64,000 bases of DNA. It comes from Cytophaga hutchinsonii ATCC 33406. Its GTDB lineage: Bacteria; Bacteroidota; Bacteroidia; Cytophagales; Cytophagaceae. Shown piece after piece: positions 26,222 to 35,713 of the stretch (positions within the stretch are counted from its first letter, which is position 1; each line of letters opens with the position of its first letter). Where the stretch lies: NCBI RefSeq assembly GCF_000014145.1, contig NC_008255.1, positions 4,294,001-4,358,000 on the forward strand, written 5' to 3'. The notes under the pieces are model-generated. The model saw only the letters and a program-made list of their open reading frames with translations, was not told the DNA's origin and did no database searches. A program made the position numbers and the translations under genes.

Positions 26222-27754
26222 TTAATTATTGCTGAATCCAAAATCATCACCTTGCTCATCCTCGTCGTCATCTTCACTTGGTTTGTTCACATCAAACATA
26301 GAGCCGACTAAATCCTTAAACTGCATTTCCTGGTCCAGTTTGTTTTTGCTTAACTGAGAAAACTCCGCCAGTCCGTTCAACACGAATTCCATCAATAACA
26401 ATTGCTGTTCCGCAGAAGCGGCAGGAACATGTTTCTCAACCAACCCTTTCAAGCCCGGTATTGACAGCAGGGTTTTCTCATACGCCTCCTGCGTCATTTC
26501 GTTTAGGATATCTATTTTATTTCCTTCACCAAACCAGGAGATGATGGGTGCATAAATATTTTCTTTTTTCTTATCCTTCTTCAGCTTTTCAGGGTTAGGA
26601 AAAAGATGCGTGAATTCTGAACGAATGGCTTTGCCGATCAGGAAATACGCAACATTAGCAATACCTTCCAGTTCCCCTTCGTACACCAATTCAACTTTGC
26701 CTGTAATAGATGGTATTACAGCATACAGATCTGAAAGACGTGCGCATGTATGTTTCTCTCCGTTAATGAGCATGCGGCGTTCGGCATAACTGAATAAATT
26801 CTCCATCGCCGAAATTGTCATACGCGCAGACACACCGCTTTTCTGATCCACAAATTCACTCTGGCGCGCCTGAAAAGCAATCTCTTCAATAAGGATACTT
26901 AACAGATCGTCAATGTTTACATGCTTGCGCTGATGCGCGCTGATGTTTGCTTCCTGGGCCGTGATCTCTTTAGAGATCTCAATGGTTTTAGGATAGTGCG
27001 TCAATATCTGAGAATCAATCCGGTCCTTCAATGGCGTTACAATAGAACCGCGGTTTGTATAGTCTTCCGGATTGGCGGTAAATACAAATTGTATATCAAG
27101 CGGCAACCGTAATTTAAAACCACGAATCTGGATGTCACCTTCCTGCAGCATGTTGAACAATGCCACTTGTATACGCGCTTGCAGATCGGGCAATTCGTTG
27201 ATTACAAAAATTCCTCTGTGCGAACGTGGAATCAAGCCATAGTGAATCACACGTTCATCGGCATAGGTTAATTTTAAAGAAGCTGCTTTGATCGGGTCTA
27301 CATCACCGATCAGATCCGAAACCGAAACATCCGGCGTCGCCAATTTCTCTGTATAACGCTCACTTCTGTGTACCCATTGAATAGGAGTGCTGTCGCCATC
27401 TTCATCGATTGCATCTTTTGCGAAACGCGACAATGGTTTCAACGGATCGTCATTCAATTCTGAAAAAGCAACCACCGGCATGTATTCATCCAGCAGATGC
27501 GTCATCATTCGTGCAATACGCGTCTTTGCCTGTCCGCGCAAACCAAGTAAAATAATATTATGCTTTGCAAGAATAGCAGTTTGCAGCTGAGGAATAACAG
27601 AGTCTTCAAAACCTTTTATACCTGTAAACGGATTGTGTTTCTTTTTTAATGCGTCGATCAAATTATCACGCATCTCTTCTTTTACACTTTTTGATTTATA
27701 ACCCGCCGCCTTTAACTGGCCCAGTGTGCGGATTTTTTTCATGTCGTACTTCAT
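26222..27754 (-). CDS. MoxR/ChlI-like AAA+ ATPase
   Basis: 510 residues related to magnesium-chelatase subunit I and MoxR ATPases. Walker A is GLRGQAKT (71-78), the Walker B region reads GIFVINELPDL, and sensor-type segments IQFVFTANPEDYTNRG and TPLKDRIDSQI follow. A helical C-terminal domain is followed by an acidic tail (SEDDDEDEQGDD). Such ATPases work with VWA proteins to remodel targets or insert metal cofactors. The partner VWA gene lies immediately upstream on the same strand, separated by a terminator-like hairpin. No tetrapyrrole genes are nearby. Confidence 0.82.
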   Translation of the reverse strand: MKYDMKKIRTLGQLKAAGYKSKSVKEEMRDNLIDALKKKHNPFTGIKGFEDSVIPQLQTAILAKHNIILLGLRGQAKTRIARMMTHLLDEYMPVVAFSELNDDPLKPLSRFAKDAIDEDGDSTPIQWVHRSERYTEKLATPDVSVSDLIGDVDPIKAASLKLTYADERVIHYGLIPRSHRGIFVINELPDLQARIQVALFNMLQEGDIQIRGFKLRLPLDIQFVFTANPEDYTNRGSIVTPLKDRIDSQILTHYPKTIEISKEITAQEANISAHQRKHVNIDDLLSILIEEIAFQARQSEFVDQKSGVSARMTISAMENLFSYAERRMLINGEKHTCARLSDLYAVIPSITGKVELVYEGELEGIANVAYFLIGKAIRSEFTHLFPNPEKLKKDKKKENIYAPIISWFGEGNKIDILNEMTQEAYEKTLLSIPGLKGLVEKHVPAASAEQQLLLMEFVLNGLAEFSQLSKNKLDQEMQFKDLVGSMFDVNKPSEDDDEDEQGDDFGFSNN

Positions 27755-27788
27755 ATATACTTTATGGGTAATTTATATCAGTTTGTAA

Positions 27789-27880
27789 AATCCCAAAAAA
27801 CAAATTTCAAATTCCAAACGGAATCGGATAATGAGCAGTTTGGTTCGCCGCGGCGAATTGTTTTTTGGGATTTGGAATTT
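27789..27880. repeat. Interleaved inverted repeats upstream of the AAA+ gene
   Basis: AATCCCAAAAAACAA (27789-27803) is the exact complement of TTGTTTTTTGGGATT (27858-27872), and AAATTCCAAA (27809-27818) is the exact complement of TTTGGAATTT (27871-27880). The two pairs are not nested, so only one can form at a time. It looks like an intergenic repeat made of AAATTCC/AAATCCC units. Confidence 0.5.
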
Positions 27881-27929
27881 AAACAGGAAAAAGAATATTC
27901 GTATTTAGCGAATATTCTTTTTCCTGTTT
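27881..27929 (-). terminator. Terminator hairpin overlapping the end of the VWA gene
   Basis: A perfect 21-bp stem (27881-27901 with 27909-27929) and a 7-nt loop. The last seven codons of the VWA gene form one arm and its stop codon (27905-27907) lies in the loop. The U tract on the minus strand is modest. Confidence 0.7.
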
Positions 27930-29005
27930 TTTATGTAATCTTCAAAAACAAAATCACCCAAACCATCAAGGCCGCTATAAAAAGCCTTGCCATTATTGGT
28001 TTGGGTAAACTCACGCACGAATTGCTGTAAGTATGGGTCACGGGCAATCATAAACGTTGTAATCGGGATTTTTAATCTGCGACATTGCGCAGCCATGTTC
28101 ATCGTTTTTGTAATTACTTTCCGGTCCAGACCAAAACTGTTTTTATAATATCTCCCGTGTTCTTTGATACAGGTAGGCTTGCCATCCGTGATCATGAAAA
28201 TCTGTTTGTTGGATGTCTTTCTTCTGCGCAGAATATCCATAGCCAGCTCCAGTCCCGCATAGGTATTGGTATGGTAAGGTCCAACCTGCAGAAAGGGAAG
28301 ATCCCTGAGTTCAACCGGCCAGGCATCGTCTCCAAAAACGATAATATCCAGGGTGTCTTTGGGGTATTTTATTTTAATTAGTTCCGCCAATGCCATGGCT
28401 ACTTTTTTAGCAGGCGTAATGCGGTCTTCTCCATATAAAATCATGGAGTGTGAAATGTCGATCATTAAAACCGTTGAGCTGGAAGATTTATGTTCACGCT
28501 CGCGAACACTGAGATCTTCATCGTATAATTTAAATTCATCGATGCCGTGATTGATCTGTGCATTGTGAATAGAAGAAGTCATGTCTATGGAATCCAGCGT
28601 ATCGCCAAATTGAAACGGCCTGGATTCGGAATTGAATTCGTCGCCAAGGCCGCTTTTTGTTGTCTTGTGGTTTCCAACGGAGTTCTTTTTCAGCTTTCCG
28701 AAAATTTCTTCCAACGCAGATTTGCGGATACTTTGCTCTGTTTTTGAAGTAGGCTGAGGAATATTGCCGCTTCCGGGAACATCGGTAATAAATCCATTTT
28801 CTTTCAGGTCATTGATAAAATCACCCATTCCGTACGAAGGGTCTGTAAATTTGTATTGCTGATCCAGTTCATTCATCCAGGTAAGTGTCTCAGAAACATC
28901 ACCATTAGTAAGCTGAAGCAAATGCAGAAATATTTTATTTAGTCCGCCAAACCCTTTTTCCTGAGCGGGCGGCGGCACATATGTCGAGAAACGATTTCCA
29001 ATCAT
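27905..29005 (-). CDS. VWA domain protein, partner of the AAA+ ATPase
   Basis: 366 residues. An N-terminal helical region (1-170) precedes a von Willebrand factor A domain with a complete MIDAS: DISHS at 183-187, a threonine in HTNTYAG near 244-250, and MITDGKP near 270. Segment GDTLDSIDMTSSIHNAQ precedes it. VWA proteins of this type act with MoxR/ChlI ATPases, as the downstream neighbour is. The target is unknown. The C-terminus KNRKKNIR and stop are embedded in a terminator hairpin. Confidence 0.83.
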   Translation of the reverse strand: MIGNRFSTYVPPPAQEKGFGGLNKIFLHLLQLTNGDVSETLTWMNELDQQYKFTDPSYGMGDFINDLKENGFITDVPGSGNIPQPTSKTEQSIRKSALEEIFGKLKKNSVGNHKTTKSGLGDEFNSESRPFQFGDTLDSIDMTSSIHNAQINHGIDEFKLYDEDLSVREREHKSSSSTVLMIDISHSMILYGEDRITPAKKVAMALAELIKIKYPKDTLDIIVFGDDAWPVELRDLPFLQVGPYHTNTYAGLELAMDILRRRKTSNKQIFMITDGKPTCIKEHGRYYKNSFGLDRKVITKTMNMAAQCRRLKIPITTFMIARDPYLQQFVREFTQTNNGKAFYSGLDGLGDFVFEDYIKNRKKNIR

Positions 29006-29478
29006 ATCAGTATAACAACAAAAAGAAGAATTAAGTTGAAGGTAGTGAAATTTAAAAACGAAAGATTGAATTCCAGAAATAAAAATAGCAGGAAAAGGAG
29101 AAACAATCTTTGAAATATTATAAAACAGCTAAAAAATTCAGATTTGGTGCTAGAAACTATACTTTCAAAAGCAGAATTAAAAAATTAAATTTATTAACTA
29201 TTTAATTTACATAATATTAATTTATATAATAAAAGCTGATGCATGCACTATGTGTTTTCAGAAACCGTAATAATTATGGAATTTAACAATAAAATTACCT
29301 CATATTTAGCTATTTTTGTTTCATATCGTATTCTGAGTATGACAAAAAGATTATAAATCACGTGTGTGGTTTGGTCATTTGATTTGAAAGGACTTAACTA
29401 TCAGGCAATTTTAACTTTTTACATTTGAATCCGGTTGCGAGTATTAAGAAATACAAATAAATAGTTCGAAGTATTATT
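29006..29478. other. Long upstream region of the leu-ilv cluster
   Basis: About 470 bp, very AT-rich near 29160-29235. Two TAnnTTTG matches, TATTTTTG (29311-29318) and TACATTTG (29420-29427), are possible -7 boxes, but neither has a good TTTG at the right distance. I saw no leucine-rich leader peptide and no evident terminator/antiterminator pair. Confidence 0.4.
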
Positions 29479-30639
29479 ATGGGAAAGAGAATTTTCGTTT
29501 TCGACACAACACTTAGAGATGGTGAACAGGTCCCTGGTTGTCAATTGAACACTGAGGAAAAAATCATCGTTGCGAAAGCGTTGGACGAATTAGGTGTCGA
29601 CGTAATCGAAGCAGGTTTCCCGGTTTCAAGCCCAGGAGACTTTAATTCAGTTGTAGAAATTACCAAAGCAGTAACGCGCCCTACTATTTGCGCACTTACA
29701 CGTGCCAAAGAAGCGGACATCAATATTGCCGGTGAAGCCCTGCGTTTTGCAAAGCGCAGCCGTATTCATACAGGTATTGGCAGTTCGGATATTCATATTG
29801 AACATAAACTTCGTTCTACCCGTGAAAACATTCTTGAAATGGCTGTAGCTGCTGTAAAGCAAGCGAAGAAGGTTGTTCATGAAGTTGAGTTCTTCTGCGA
29901 AGATGCAGGCCGCGCAGATCAGGCATTCCTTGCACGTATGGTTGAAGCGGTAATTGAAGCAGGTGCAGACGTAGTAAACATTCCCGATACAACAGGCTAT
30001 ATGTTGCCATGGCAGTATGGTGAGCGTATCAAATATTTGATGGACAATGTATCAAATATTGATAAAGCTATTTTATCTGCGCATTGCCACAACGATTTAG
30101 GGTTGGCAACAGCTAATTCTCTTGCAGCCTTACAAAACGGTGCACGTCAGGTTGAATGTACAATCAACGGTATCGGTGAACGTGCCGGTAATACAGCACT
30201 TGAAGAAGTAGTAATGGCGATGGAATGTCACAAAGAGACGTTAGGCCTTGAGACAGGAATCAATCATAAGAAATTGGTTCCGATCAGTCATTTGGTATCC
30301 ACGTTGATGCGTATGCAGGTTCAATCAAACAAAGCAATTGTTGGCAGAAATGCATTTGCACACTCTTCAGGTATTCACCAGGATGGTTTCTTAAAGCACC
30401 GTGAAACATACGAGATCATTGATCCGGCTGCTGTTGGAGCAGATTCTTCTTCGATCATTCTTACTGCACGCAGCGGACGTGCAGCATTGAATCACCGTTT
30501 GGCAACAATCGGTTACATGTTGTCTAAAGATCAATTGGATCAGGCATATACACAGTTCCTGGATATGGCCGATCATTTGAGAAAAGTCGAAGACGAAAAC
30601 TTACACGAATTAATGCGTGGTAAAGTTTACGCGAAATAA
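29479..30639 (+). CDS. leuA: 2-isopropylmalate synthase, short form
   Basis: 386 residues with the HMGL-like catalytic barrel: [15 protein letters not shown] at the start, the metal-binding [11 protein letters not shown] near 200-210, and [14 protein letters not shown]. Condenses acetyl-CoA with 2-ketoisovalerate, the first step of leucine synthesis. The long form of the family (about 500 residues or more) has a C-terminal leucine-binding domain; here the protein ends after the catalytic and linker regions, so that allosteric domain is missing. The leuCDB genes downstream support LeuA over homocitrate or citramalate synthase, but these relatives are similar. Confidence 0.88.
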   Translation: MGKRIFVFDTTLRDGEQVPGCQLNTEEKIIVAKALDELGVDVIEAGFPVSSPGDFNSVVEITKAVTRPTICALTRAKEADINIAGEALRFAKRSRIHTGIGSSDIHIEHKLRSTRENILEMAVAAVKQAKKVVHEVEFFCEDAGRADQAFLARMVEAVIEAGADVVNIPDTTGYMLPWQYGERIKYLMDNVSNIDKAILSAHCHNDLGLATANSLAALQNGARQVECTINGIGERAGNTALEEVVMAMECHKETLGLETGINHKKLVPISHLVSTLMRMQVQSNKAIVGRNAFAHSSGIHQDGFLKHRETYEIIDPAAVGADSSSIILTARSGRAALNHRLATIGYMLSKDQLDQAYTQFLDMADHLRKVEDENLHELMRGKVYAK

Positions 30640-30691
30640 TTCAAATAGAAATTTAAGTAACAACAATATACACTAGTATCTGAATATAGAA

Positions 30692-32092
30692 ATGGGAAAG
30701 ACCTTATTCGAAAAAGTTTGGAATGCACACGTAGTAACAGAGGTTAAAGATGGTCCAAGTATTTTGTACATCGACAAACAATTGATTCACGAAGTAACAA
30801 GCCCGCAAGCATTTGCAGGGATTGAAAAAAGAGGTATTGGTGTTTTCCGTCCGGAAAGAACATTAGCCACTCCGGATCATAACGTTCCTACTAAGGGACA
30901 GAATTTGCCGATTGTTGAAGATCTGTCACGTTTTCAGGTTGATAAATTAACAGAGAACTGCAACAAATTCGGTGTTACACTTTATGGCTTAGGGCACGCA
31001 TCTCAAGGTGTTGTACACGTAGTAGGGCCTGAAACAGGAACTACACTTCCGGGTATGACAATCGTTTGTGGTGATTCACACACATCTACACACGGTGCAT
31101 TTGGTTCAATCGCATTCGGTATCGGTACTTCTGAAGTTGAGCAGGTATTGGCTACACAGTGTCTGATGCAGACAAAAGCAAAAACATTAAAAATTGAGAT
31201 CAACGGTAAACTTGCGAAAGGTGTAACCGCGAAAGATGTTATTCTTTATGTGATCGCTCAGATCTCTGCAGCAGGTGGCACAGGTTATTTCGTTGAATAC
31301 TGTGGTTCTGCAATCACGTCGCTTTCTATGGAAGCACGTATGACGATCTGCAACATGAGTATCGAAATGGGTGCACGCGGCGGCATGATTGCTCCGGATG
31401 AAACGACATTCAACTACATCAAAGGACGTGAGTTCGCTCCTAAAGGTGCTAAGTGGGATGAAGCAGTTGCATACTGGAAAACATTGTATTCAGATTCAGA
31501 TGCTGTATTCGATAAAACATTGAAATACGATGCAGCGGATATCGGACCGATGATCACATACGGAACGAATCCGGGTATGGGTATCAGTGTAAATAAAAAC
31601 ATTCCTTCTCTTGATTCTATTGAAGAAAGCAATAAAGTAACATTCAACAAAGCACTTGACTACATGGGCTTCCATGCTGGTGACTCGTTGATTGGCAAAC
31701 AAGTAAACTGGGTATTCTTAGGCAGCTGTACAAACGGTCGTATCGAAGATTTAAGACAGTTTGCTGAATTTGTAAAAGGCAAACAAAAAGCTGCAAACAT
31801 CAATGCATTGATCGTGCCGGGTTCCAAGCAGGTTGAAAAACAAGCCATCGCGGAAGGTATTGATAAAGTATTGGCTGAAGCAGGTTTTGAATTAAGAGAG
31901 CCGGGCTGTTCTGCCTGTCTTGCAATGAATGAAGACAAAGTTCCTAAAGGTGAATATTGTGTATCTACATCAAACCGTAACTTCGAAGGCCGTCAGGGTC
32001 CCGGAGCCCGTACGTTGCTTGTAAGTCCGTTGACTGCAGCAGCAATCGCGGTAAGCGGCAAAATTGTTGATGTACGTGAAATGTTGAACTAA
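30692..32092 (+). CDS. leuC: 3-isopropylmalate dehydratase large subunit
   Basis: 466 residues of aconitase type, with [12 protein letters not shown] near 128-139 and the iron-sulfur cysteines in [13 protein letters not shown] and [10 protein letters not shown]. With LeuD it isomerises 2- to 3-isopropylmalate through a [4Fe-4S] cluster. It starts 52 bp after leuA and is followed by leuD after 59 bp. Length is normal and all cluster ligands are present. Confidence 0.97.
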   Translation: MGKTLFEKVWNAHVVTEVKDGPSILYIDKQLIHEVTSPQAFAGIEKRGIGVFRPERTLATPDHNVPTKGQNLPIVEDLSRFQVDKLTENCNKFGVTLYGLGHASQGVVHVVGPETGTTLPGMTIVCGDSHTSTHGAFGSIAFGIGTSEVEQVLATQCLMQTKAKTLKIEINGKLAKGVTAKDVILYVIAQISAAGGTGYFVEYCGSAITSLSMEARMTICNMSIEMGARGGMIAPDETTFNYIKGREFAPKGAKWDEAVAYWKTLYSDSDAVFDKTLKYDAADIGPMITYGTNPGMGISVNKNIPSLDSIEESNKVTFNKALDYMGFHAGDSLIGKQVNWVFLGSCTNGRIEDLRQFAEFVKGKQKAANINALIVPGSKQVEKQAIAEGIDKVLAEAGFELREPGCSACLAMNEDKVPKGEYCVSTSNRNFEGRQGPGARTLLVSPLTAAAIAVSGKIVDVREMLN

Positions 32093-32151
32093 TCTTCAAC
32101 ATTCAAATTTCATTCATTAAAAGAATTTAAGATTTTAAAACATTCCGAACA

Positions 32152-32757
32152 ATGGAAAAATTTATAACAATAAAATCAACTGTCGTTCCGCTTCCGATTG
32201 AAGATGTGGATACAGATCAAATTATACCTGCACGTTTTTTAAAGGCAACTACAAAAGAAGGTTTTGGCAAAAGCCTTTTCTGTGACTGGAGATACAATCA
32301 GGATGGCACGCCTAAAGCGGATTTCGTAATGAACAATCCGTTGTACAGCGGACAAATATTAGTAGCTGGTAAAAACTTCGGTTGCGGTTCTTCAAGAGAG
32401 CACGCTGCTTGGGCAATTGGCGATGCTGGTTTCCGCGTTGTGGTATCTTCTTTCTTTGCAGATATTTTCCGTGGTAACGCGTTAAACAATGGCATTCTTC
32501 CGGTACAGGTATCTGATGCTTTCTTAAAAAGCATTTTCGATGCCGTTGCAGCAAATGCAAAACAGGAATTGGTTGTTGATTTAGCAAACCAGGTAATCTC
32601 AATTGCCGGCACAGACTTGAAAGAAAGTTTTGTGATCAACGAATACAAAAAGACTTGTCTGATCAATGGGTACGATGATATCGATTATGTATTAAGCATC
32701 AAAGATAAGATCGAAGCGTACGAGAAGACATCAAAGTATTTGAGTCTTTTAGCTTAA
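32152..32757 (+). CDS. leuD: 3-isopropylmalate dehydratase small subunit
   Basis: 201 residues, normal for LeuD, with [13 protein letters not shown] near the N-terminus and the swivelling-domain motif [16 protein letters not shown]. It completes the isomerase with LeuC. It lies between leuC and leuB; the 159-bp gap to leuB contains an inverted repeat. Confidence 0.97.
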   Translation: MEKFITIKSTVVPLPIEDVDTDQIIPARFLKATTKEGFGKSLFCDWRYNQDGTPKADFVMNNPLYSGQILVAGKNFGCGSSREHAAWAIGDAGFRVVVSSFFADIFRGNALNNGILPVQVSDAFLKSIFDAVAANAKQELVVDLANQVISIAGTDLKESFVINEYKKTCLINGYDDIDYVLSIKDKIEAYEKTSKYLSLLA

Positions 32758-32758
32758 T

Positions 32759-32902
32759 GCTGAAAGCGTAAGGCCTAAAGCTTTTCGCTCTAACAAATAG
32801 AAATTAAAACAGAATGACTTGAGTTTTCTCAAGCATTACTTAATAAAGAAACAAAAAGTTAATATTTAAACGACACGAGCCTTAAGCCTTAAGCTTTCGG
32901 CG
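32759..32902. repeat. Inverted repeat pair in the leuD-leuB spacer
   Basis: GCTGAAAGCGTAAGGCCTAA (from 32759, arm to 32781) matches the complement of 32879-32902 (CTTAAGCCTTAAGCTTTCGG) at most positions. Between the arms is a small hairpin, CTTGAG-TTTT-CTCAAG (32818-32833). It may be a dispersed intergenic element or an RNA processing site. Confidence 0.5.
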
Positions 32903-32916
32903 TTCCGCCTAAGAAC

Positions 32917-33999
32917 ATGGAAAAGAAAATTGCAGTATTAAAAGGTGATGGTATCGGTCCGGAAGTTACGGATCAGGCATTAAAAGTTTTGAAAGCAGTA
33001 GAAAAAACTTTCGGTCATAAATTTCATTATACAGAAGCGCTTGTTGGTGCTGTTGCGATTGATGCAACAGGGAATCCTTTTCCTGAAGAAACATTGAAAG
33101 TGTGCCAAAGTTCAGATGCAATCTTATTTGGTGCTATCGGTCACCCGAAATATGACAACGATCCAAAAGCTAAAGTACGTCCTGAGCAAGGTTTGCTTGC
33201 AATGCGTAAGGCTTTAGGTTTGTTCGCAAACATTCGTCCGGTTAATACTTACAAAATATTAGAGAACGCTTCTCCATTACGTGCAGATCTTGTACAGAAT
33301 GTAGACTTCGTTGTGTTCCGTGAATTGACTGGCGGTATCTACTTCGGTACACGTGGTCGCAGCGAAGATGGCAACATGGCTTTCGATACATGTACTTACA
33401 CACGCGATGAAATTCTTCGCATCTCTAAACTGGCGTTTGAATCTGCACGTCAACGCAAAAACCACGTAACGTTGGTAGATAAAGCAAACGTATTGGCTTC
33501 TTCCCGTTTATGGAGAGAAGTAGTAAAAGAATACCATGCAGCAAACTTTGCTGATGTTACGCTTGATTTCATGTTCGTTGATAACGCAGCAATGAAGATC
33601 ATTCAACAGCCTGCTTTCTTCGACGTTGTGTTAACAGAAAACATGTTTGGTGATATCATCACAGATGAAGCTTCAGTAATTACAGGTTCTATGGGTATGT
33701 TGCCTTCAGCTTCTGTAGGTAGTGTAGTTGGTTTGTATGAGCCGATCCACGGTTCTTATCCTGAAGGCGCTGGTCTGAACATCGCAAACCCGAACGGTGC
33801 AATTCTTTCAGCAGCATTGCTGTTAGAAACTTCTTTTGGAATGGTAGCTGAAGCGAAAGCAATCCGTGCTGCCGTTGAGAAAGCAATGGAAGATGGAATT
33901 TTAACGATCGATATCCGTCGTGAAAAACCAAACTCTACTACTGAAGTTGGCGACTATGTTGCAAACTTAGTTGCTAAAGGCGCAAGCGTTGTTGCATAA
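32917..33999 (+). CDS. leuB: 3-isopropylmalate dehydrogenase
   Basis: 360 residues with the beta-decarboxylating dehydrogenase signatures: [10 protein letters not shown] at the N-terminus, [32 protein letters not shown], and the metal/NAD region [28 protein letters not shown] and [12 protein letters not shown]. It oxidatively decarboxylates 3-isopropylmalate with NAD+ to give the leucine precursor. Length is typical. ilvD starts about 17 bp downstream. Confidence 0.97.
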   Translation: MEKKIAVLKGDGIGPEVTDQALKVLKAVEKTFGHKFHYTEALVGAVAIDATGNPFPEETLKVCQSSDAILFGAIGHPKYDNDPKAKVRPEQGLLAMRKALGLFANIRPVNTYKILENASPLRADLVQNVDFVVFRELTGGIYFGTRGRSEDGNMAFDTCTYTRDEILRISKLAFESARQRKNHVTLVDKANVLASSRLWREVVKEYHAANFADVTLDFMFVDNAAMKIIQQPAFFDVVLTENMFGDIITDEASVITGSMGMLPSASVGSVVGLYEPIHGSYPEGAGLNIANPNGAILSAALLLETSFGMVAEAKAIRAAVEKAMEDGILTIDIRREKPNSTTEVGDYVANLVAKGASVVA

Positions 34000-34016
34000 T
34001 TTTAACATTGATTATT

Positions 34017-35696
34017 GTGAGTACAGAATTAAATAAAATAAGTAAACGTTTAACCCAGGATCCATCTCAGCCCGCATCTCAGGCAATGATGTATGGAGCT
34101 GGGTTTACAGACGAGGATATGAAAAAGCCAATCGTTGGTATTGGCAGTACAGGTTTCGATGGTAACACATGTAACATGCACTTAAATATCCTTGCCGGAC
34201 AAGTTAAAGGCAGTATTACGCGTGGCGGTATGGTTGGACTTGGTTTCAACACGATCGGCGTAAGTGATGGGATTTCAATGGGTACAGAAGGGATGCGTTT
34301 CTCTCTTGTATCACGCGACGTAATTGCGGATTCAATTGAAACAATTTGTGAAGCTCATTACTACGATGCGTTGGTAACCGTTGTAGGTTGTGATAAAAAC
34401 ATGCCTGGCGCACTTATTGCAATGGCTCGCTTGAATCGCCCGTCAATCATGGTATACGGCGGTACAATTCACTCAGGTCACTACAAAGGCGAAAAACTAA
34501 ACATCGTTTCAGCTTTTGAAGCATTGGGTAAAAAAGTAGCCGGCACAATCACTGAAGAAGATTACCAGGGTGTAATTAAAAATGCATGTCCGGGTGCGGG
34601 TGCCTGTGGTGGCATGTACACAGCAAACACAATGGCATCTGCAATTGAAGCAATGGGATTAACACTTCCTTATTCTTCAACGGCACCTGCAACAAGCGAA
34701 AAGAAAAAGGCAGAAACATTGGCGCTTGGCAAAGCAATGATGCATCTGCTGGAGAAAGATATCAAGCCGCGTGATATCATGACATTCGAGGCATTTGAAA
34801 ATGCTATCCGTGTGATCCTGGTATTGGGTGGTTCTACAAATGCGGTAATGCACTTAATTGCAATTGCAAAAGCTGCGGGTGTTAAATTAACGATCGATGA
34901 TTTTCAACGCATCGGTAATACAACACCGTTACTGGCAGATTTAAAACCAAGCGGCAAGTATATGATGGAAGATATGGACGCTATTGGCGGCGTACCTTCT
35001 GTAATGCGTTTGTTGGCAAAACATAATTTACTTCATTTAGATTGTATGACTGTAACAGGTAAAACTGTTGGAGAGAATTTAAAAGAAGCTCAGGATCTTC
35101 CTACGGATCAGGATCTGATGTATGCATGGGAAAACCCGATCAAACAAACAGGTCACTTACAGATTCTGTATGGCAATCTTGCACCACAAGGTTCTGTGGC
35201 AAAGATTACCGGTAAAGAAGGAACATACTTTGAAGGTCCTGCACGCGTGTACGACTCTGAAGAGGCTGTAAACAAAGGTTTAGAGGCTAATGAAGTAAAA
35301 TCAGGTGAAGTAATTGTAATCCGTTATGTTGGTCCGAAAGGCGGCCCGGGCATGCCTGAAATGTTGAAGCCAACTGCTCTATTAATGGGCTTAGGTTTAG
35401 GCAACGAATGTGCCTTAATCACAGACGGACGTTTCTCTGGCGGTACACATGGTTTCGTAGTTGGCCACATTACACCGGAAGCAACAGAAGGGGGTATGAT
35501 TGGCCTTGTAAAAAATGGCGACATCATCCGTATTGATGCAGTAAACAGAGTCCTAGAAGTTAAAATTTCCGAGGAGGAAGTAACCAAACGCCGTGCGGCA
35601 TGGGTAAAACCTGCGCCAAGAGCTACATCCGGCGTGTTATATAAATACATGAAATTAGTATCTTCTGCATCTGAGGGATGCGTTACCGATAATTAA
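34017..35696 (+). CDS. ilvD: Dihydroxy-acid dehydratase
   Basis: 559 residues from the GTG at 34017 (MSTELNKIS); an in-frame TTG at 34008 would add three residues and cannot be excluded. Iron-sulfur cysteines C52 (FDGNTCNMH), C125 (VGCDKNMPG) and C191/C197 ([16 protein letters not shown]) are present, and PPFGPTY-type loops appear as [12 protein letters not shown]. It dehydrates dihydroxy-acids to the 2-keto acids of valine and isoleucine, feeding 2-ketoisovalerate to LeuA. The preceding leuB gene ends 17 bp upstream; ilvB starts 17 bp downstream. Confidence 0.95.
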   Translation: MSTELNKISKRLTQDPSQPASQAMMYGAGFTDEDMKKPIVGIGSTGFDGNTCNMHLNILAGQVKGSITRGGMVGLGFNTIGVSDGISMGTEGMRFSLVSRDVIADSIETICEAHYYDALVTVVGCDKNMPGALIAMARLNRPSIMVYGGTIHSGHYKGEKLNIVSAFEALGKKVAGTITEEDYQGVIKNACPGAGACGGMYTANTMASAIEAMGLTLPYSSTAPATSEKKKAETLALGKAMMHLLEKDIKPRDIMTFEAFENAIRVILVLGGSTNAVMHLIAIAKAAGVKLTIDDFQRIGNTTPLLADLKPSGKYMMEDMDAIGGVPSVMRLLAKHNLLHLDCMTVTGKTVGENLKEAQDLPTDQDLMYAWENPIKQTGHLQILYGNLAPQGSVAKITGKEGTYFEGPARVYDSEEAVNKGLEANEVKSGEVIVIRYVGPKGGPGMPEMLKPTALLMGLGLGNECALITDGRFSGGTHGFVVGHITPEATEGGMIGLVKNGDIIRIDAVNRVLEVKISEEEVTKRRAAWVKPAPRATSGVLYKYMKLVSSASEGCVTDN

Positions 35697-35713
35697 TTAA
35701 AAAGCTAAGCTTT

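Noticed and set aside
27764-28030. Open frame of 88 codons on the plus strand between the AAA+ and VWA genes
   Set aside because: It crosses the inverted repeats and the terminator and runs into the antisense of the VWA gene; no recognisable domain.
29006-29478. Possible leucine attenuator or T-box before leuA
   Set aside because: No leucine-rich leader peptide, T-box sequence or terminator was found.
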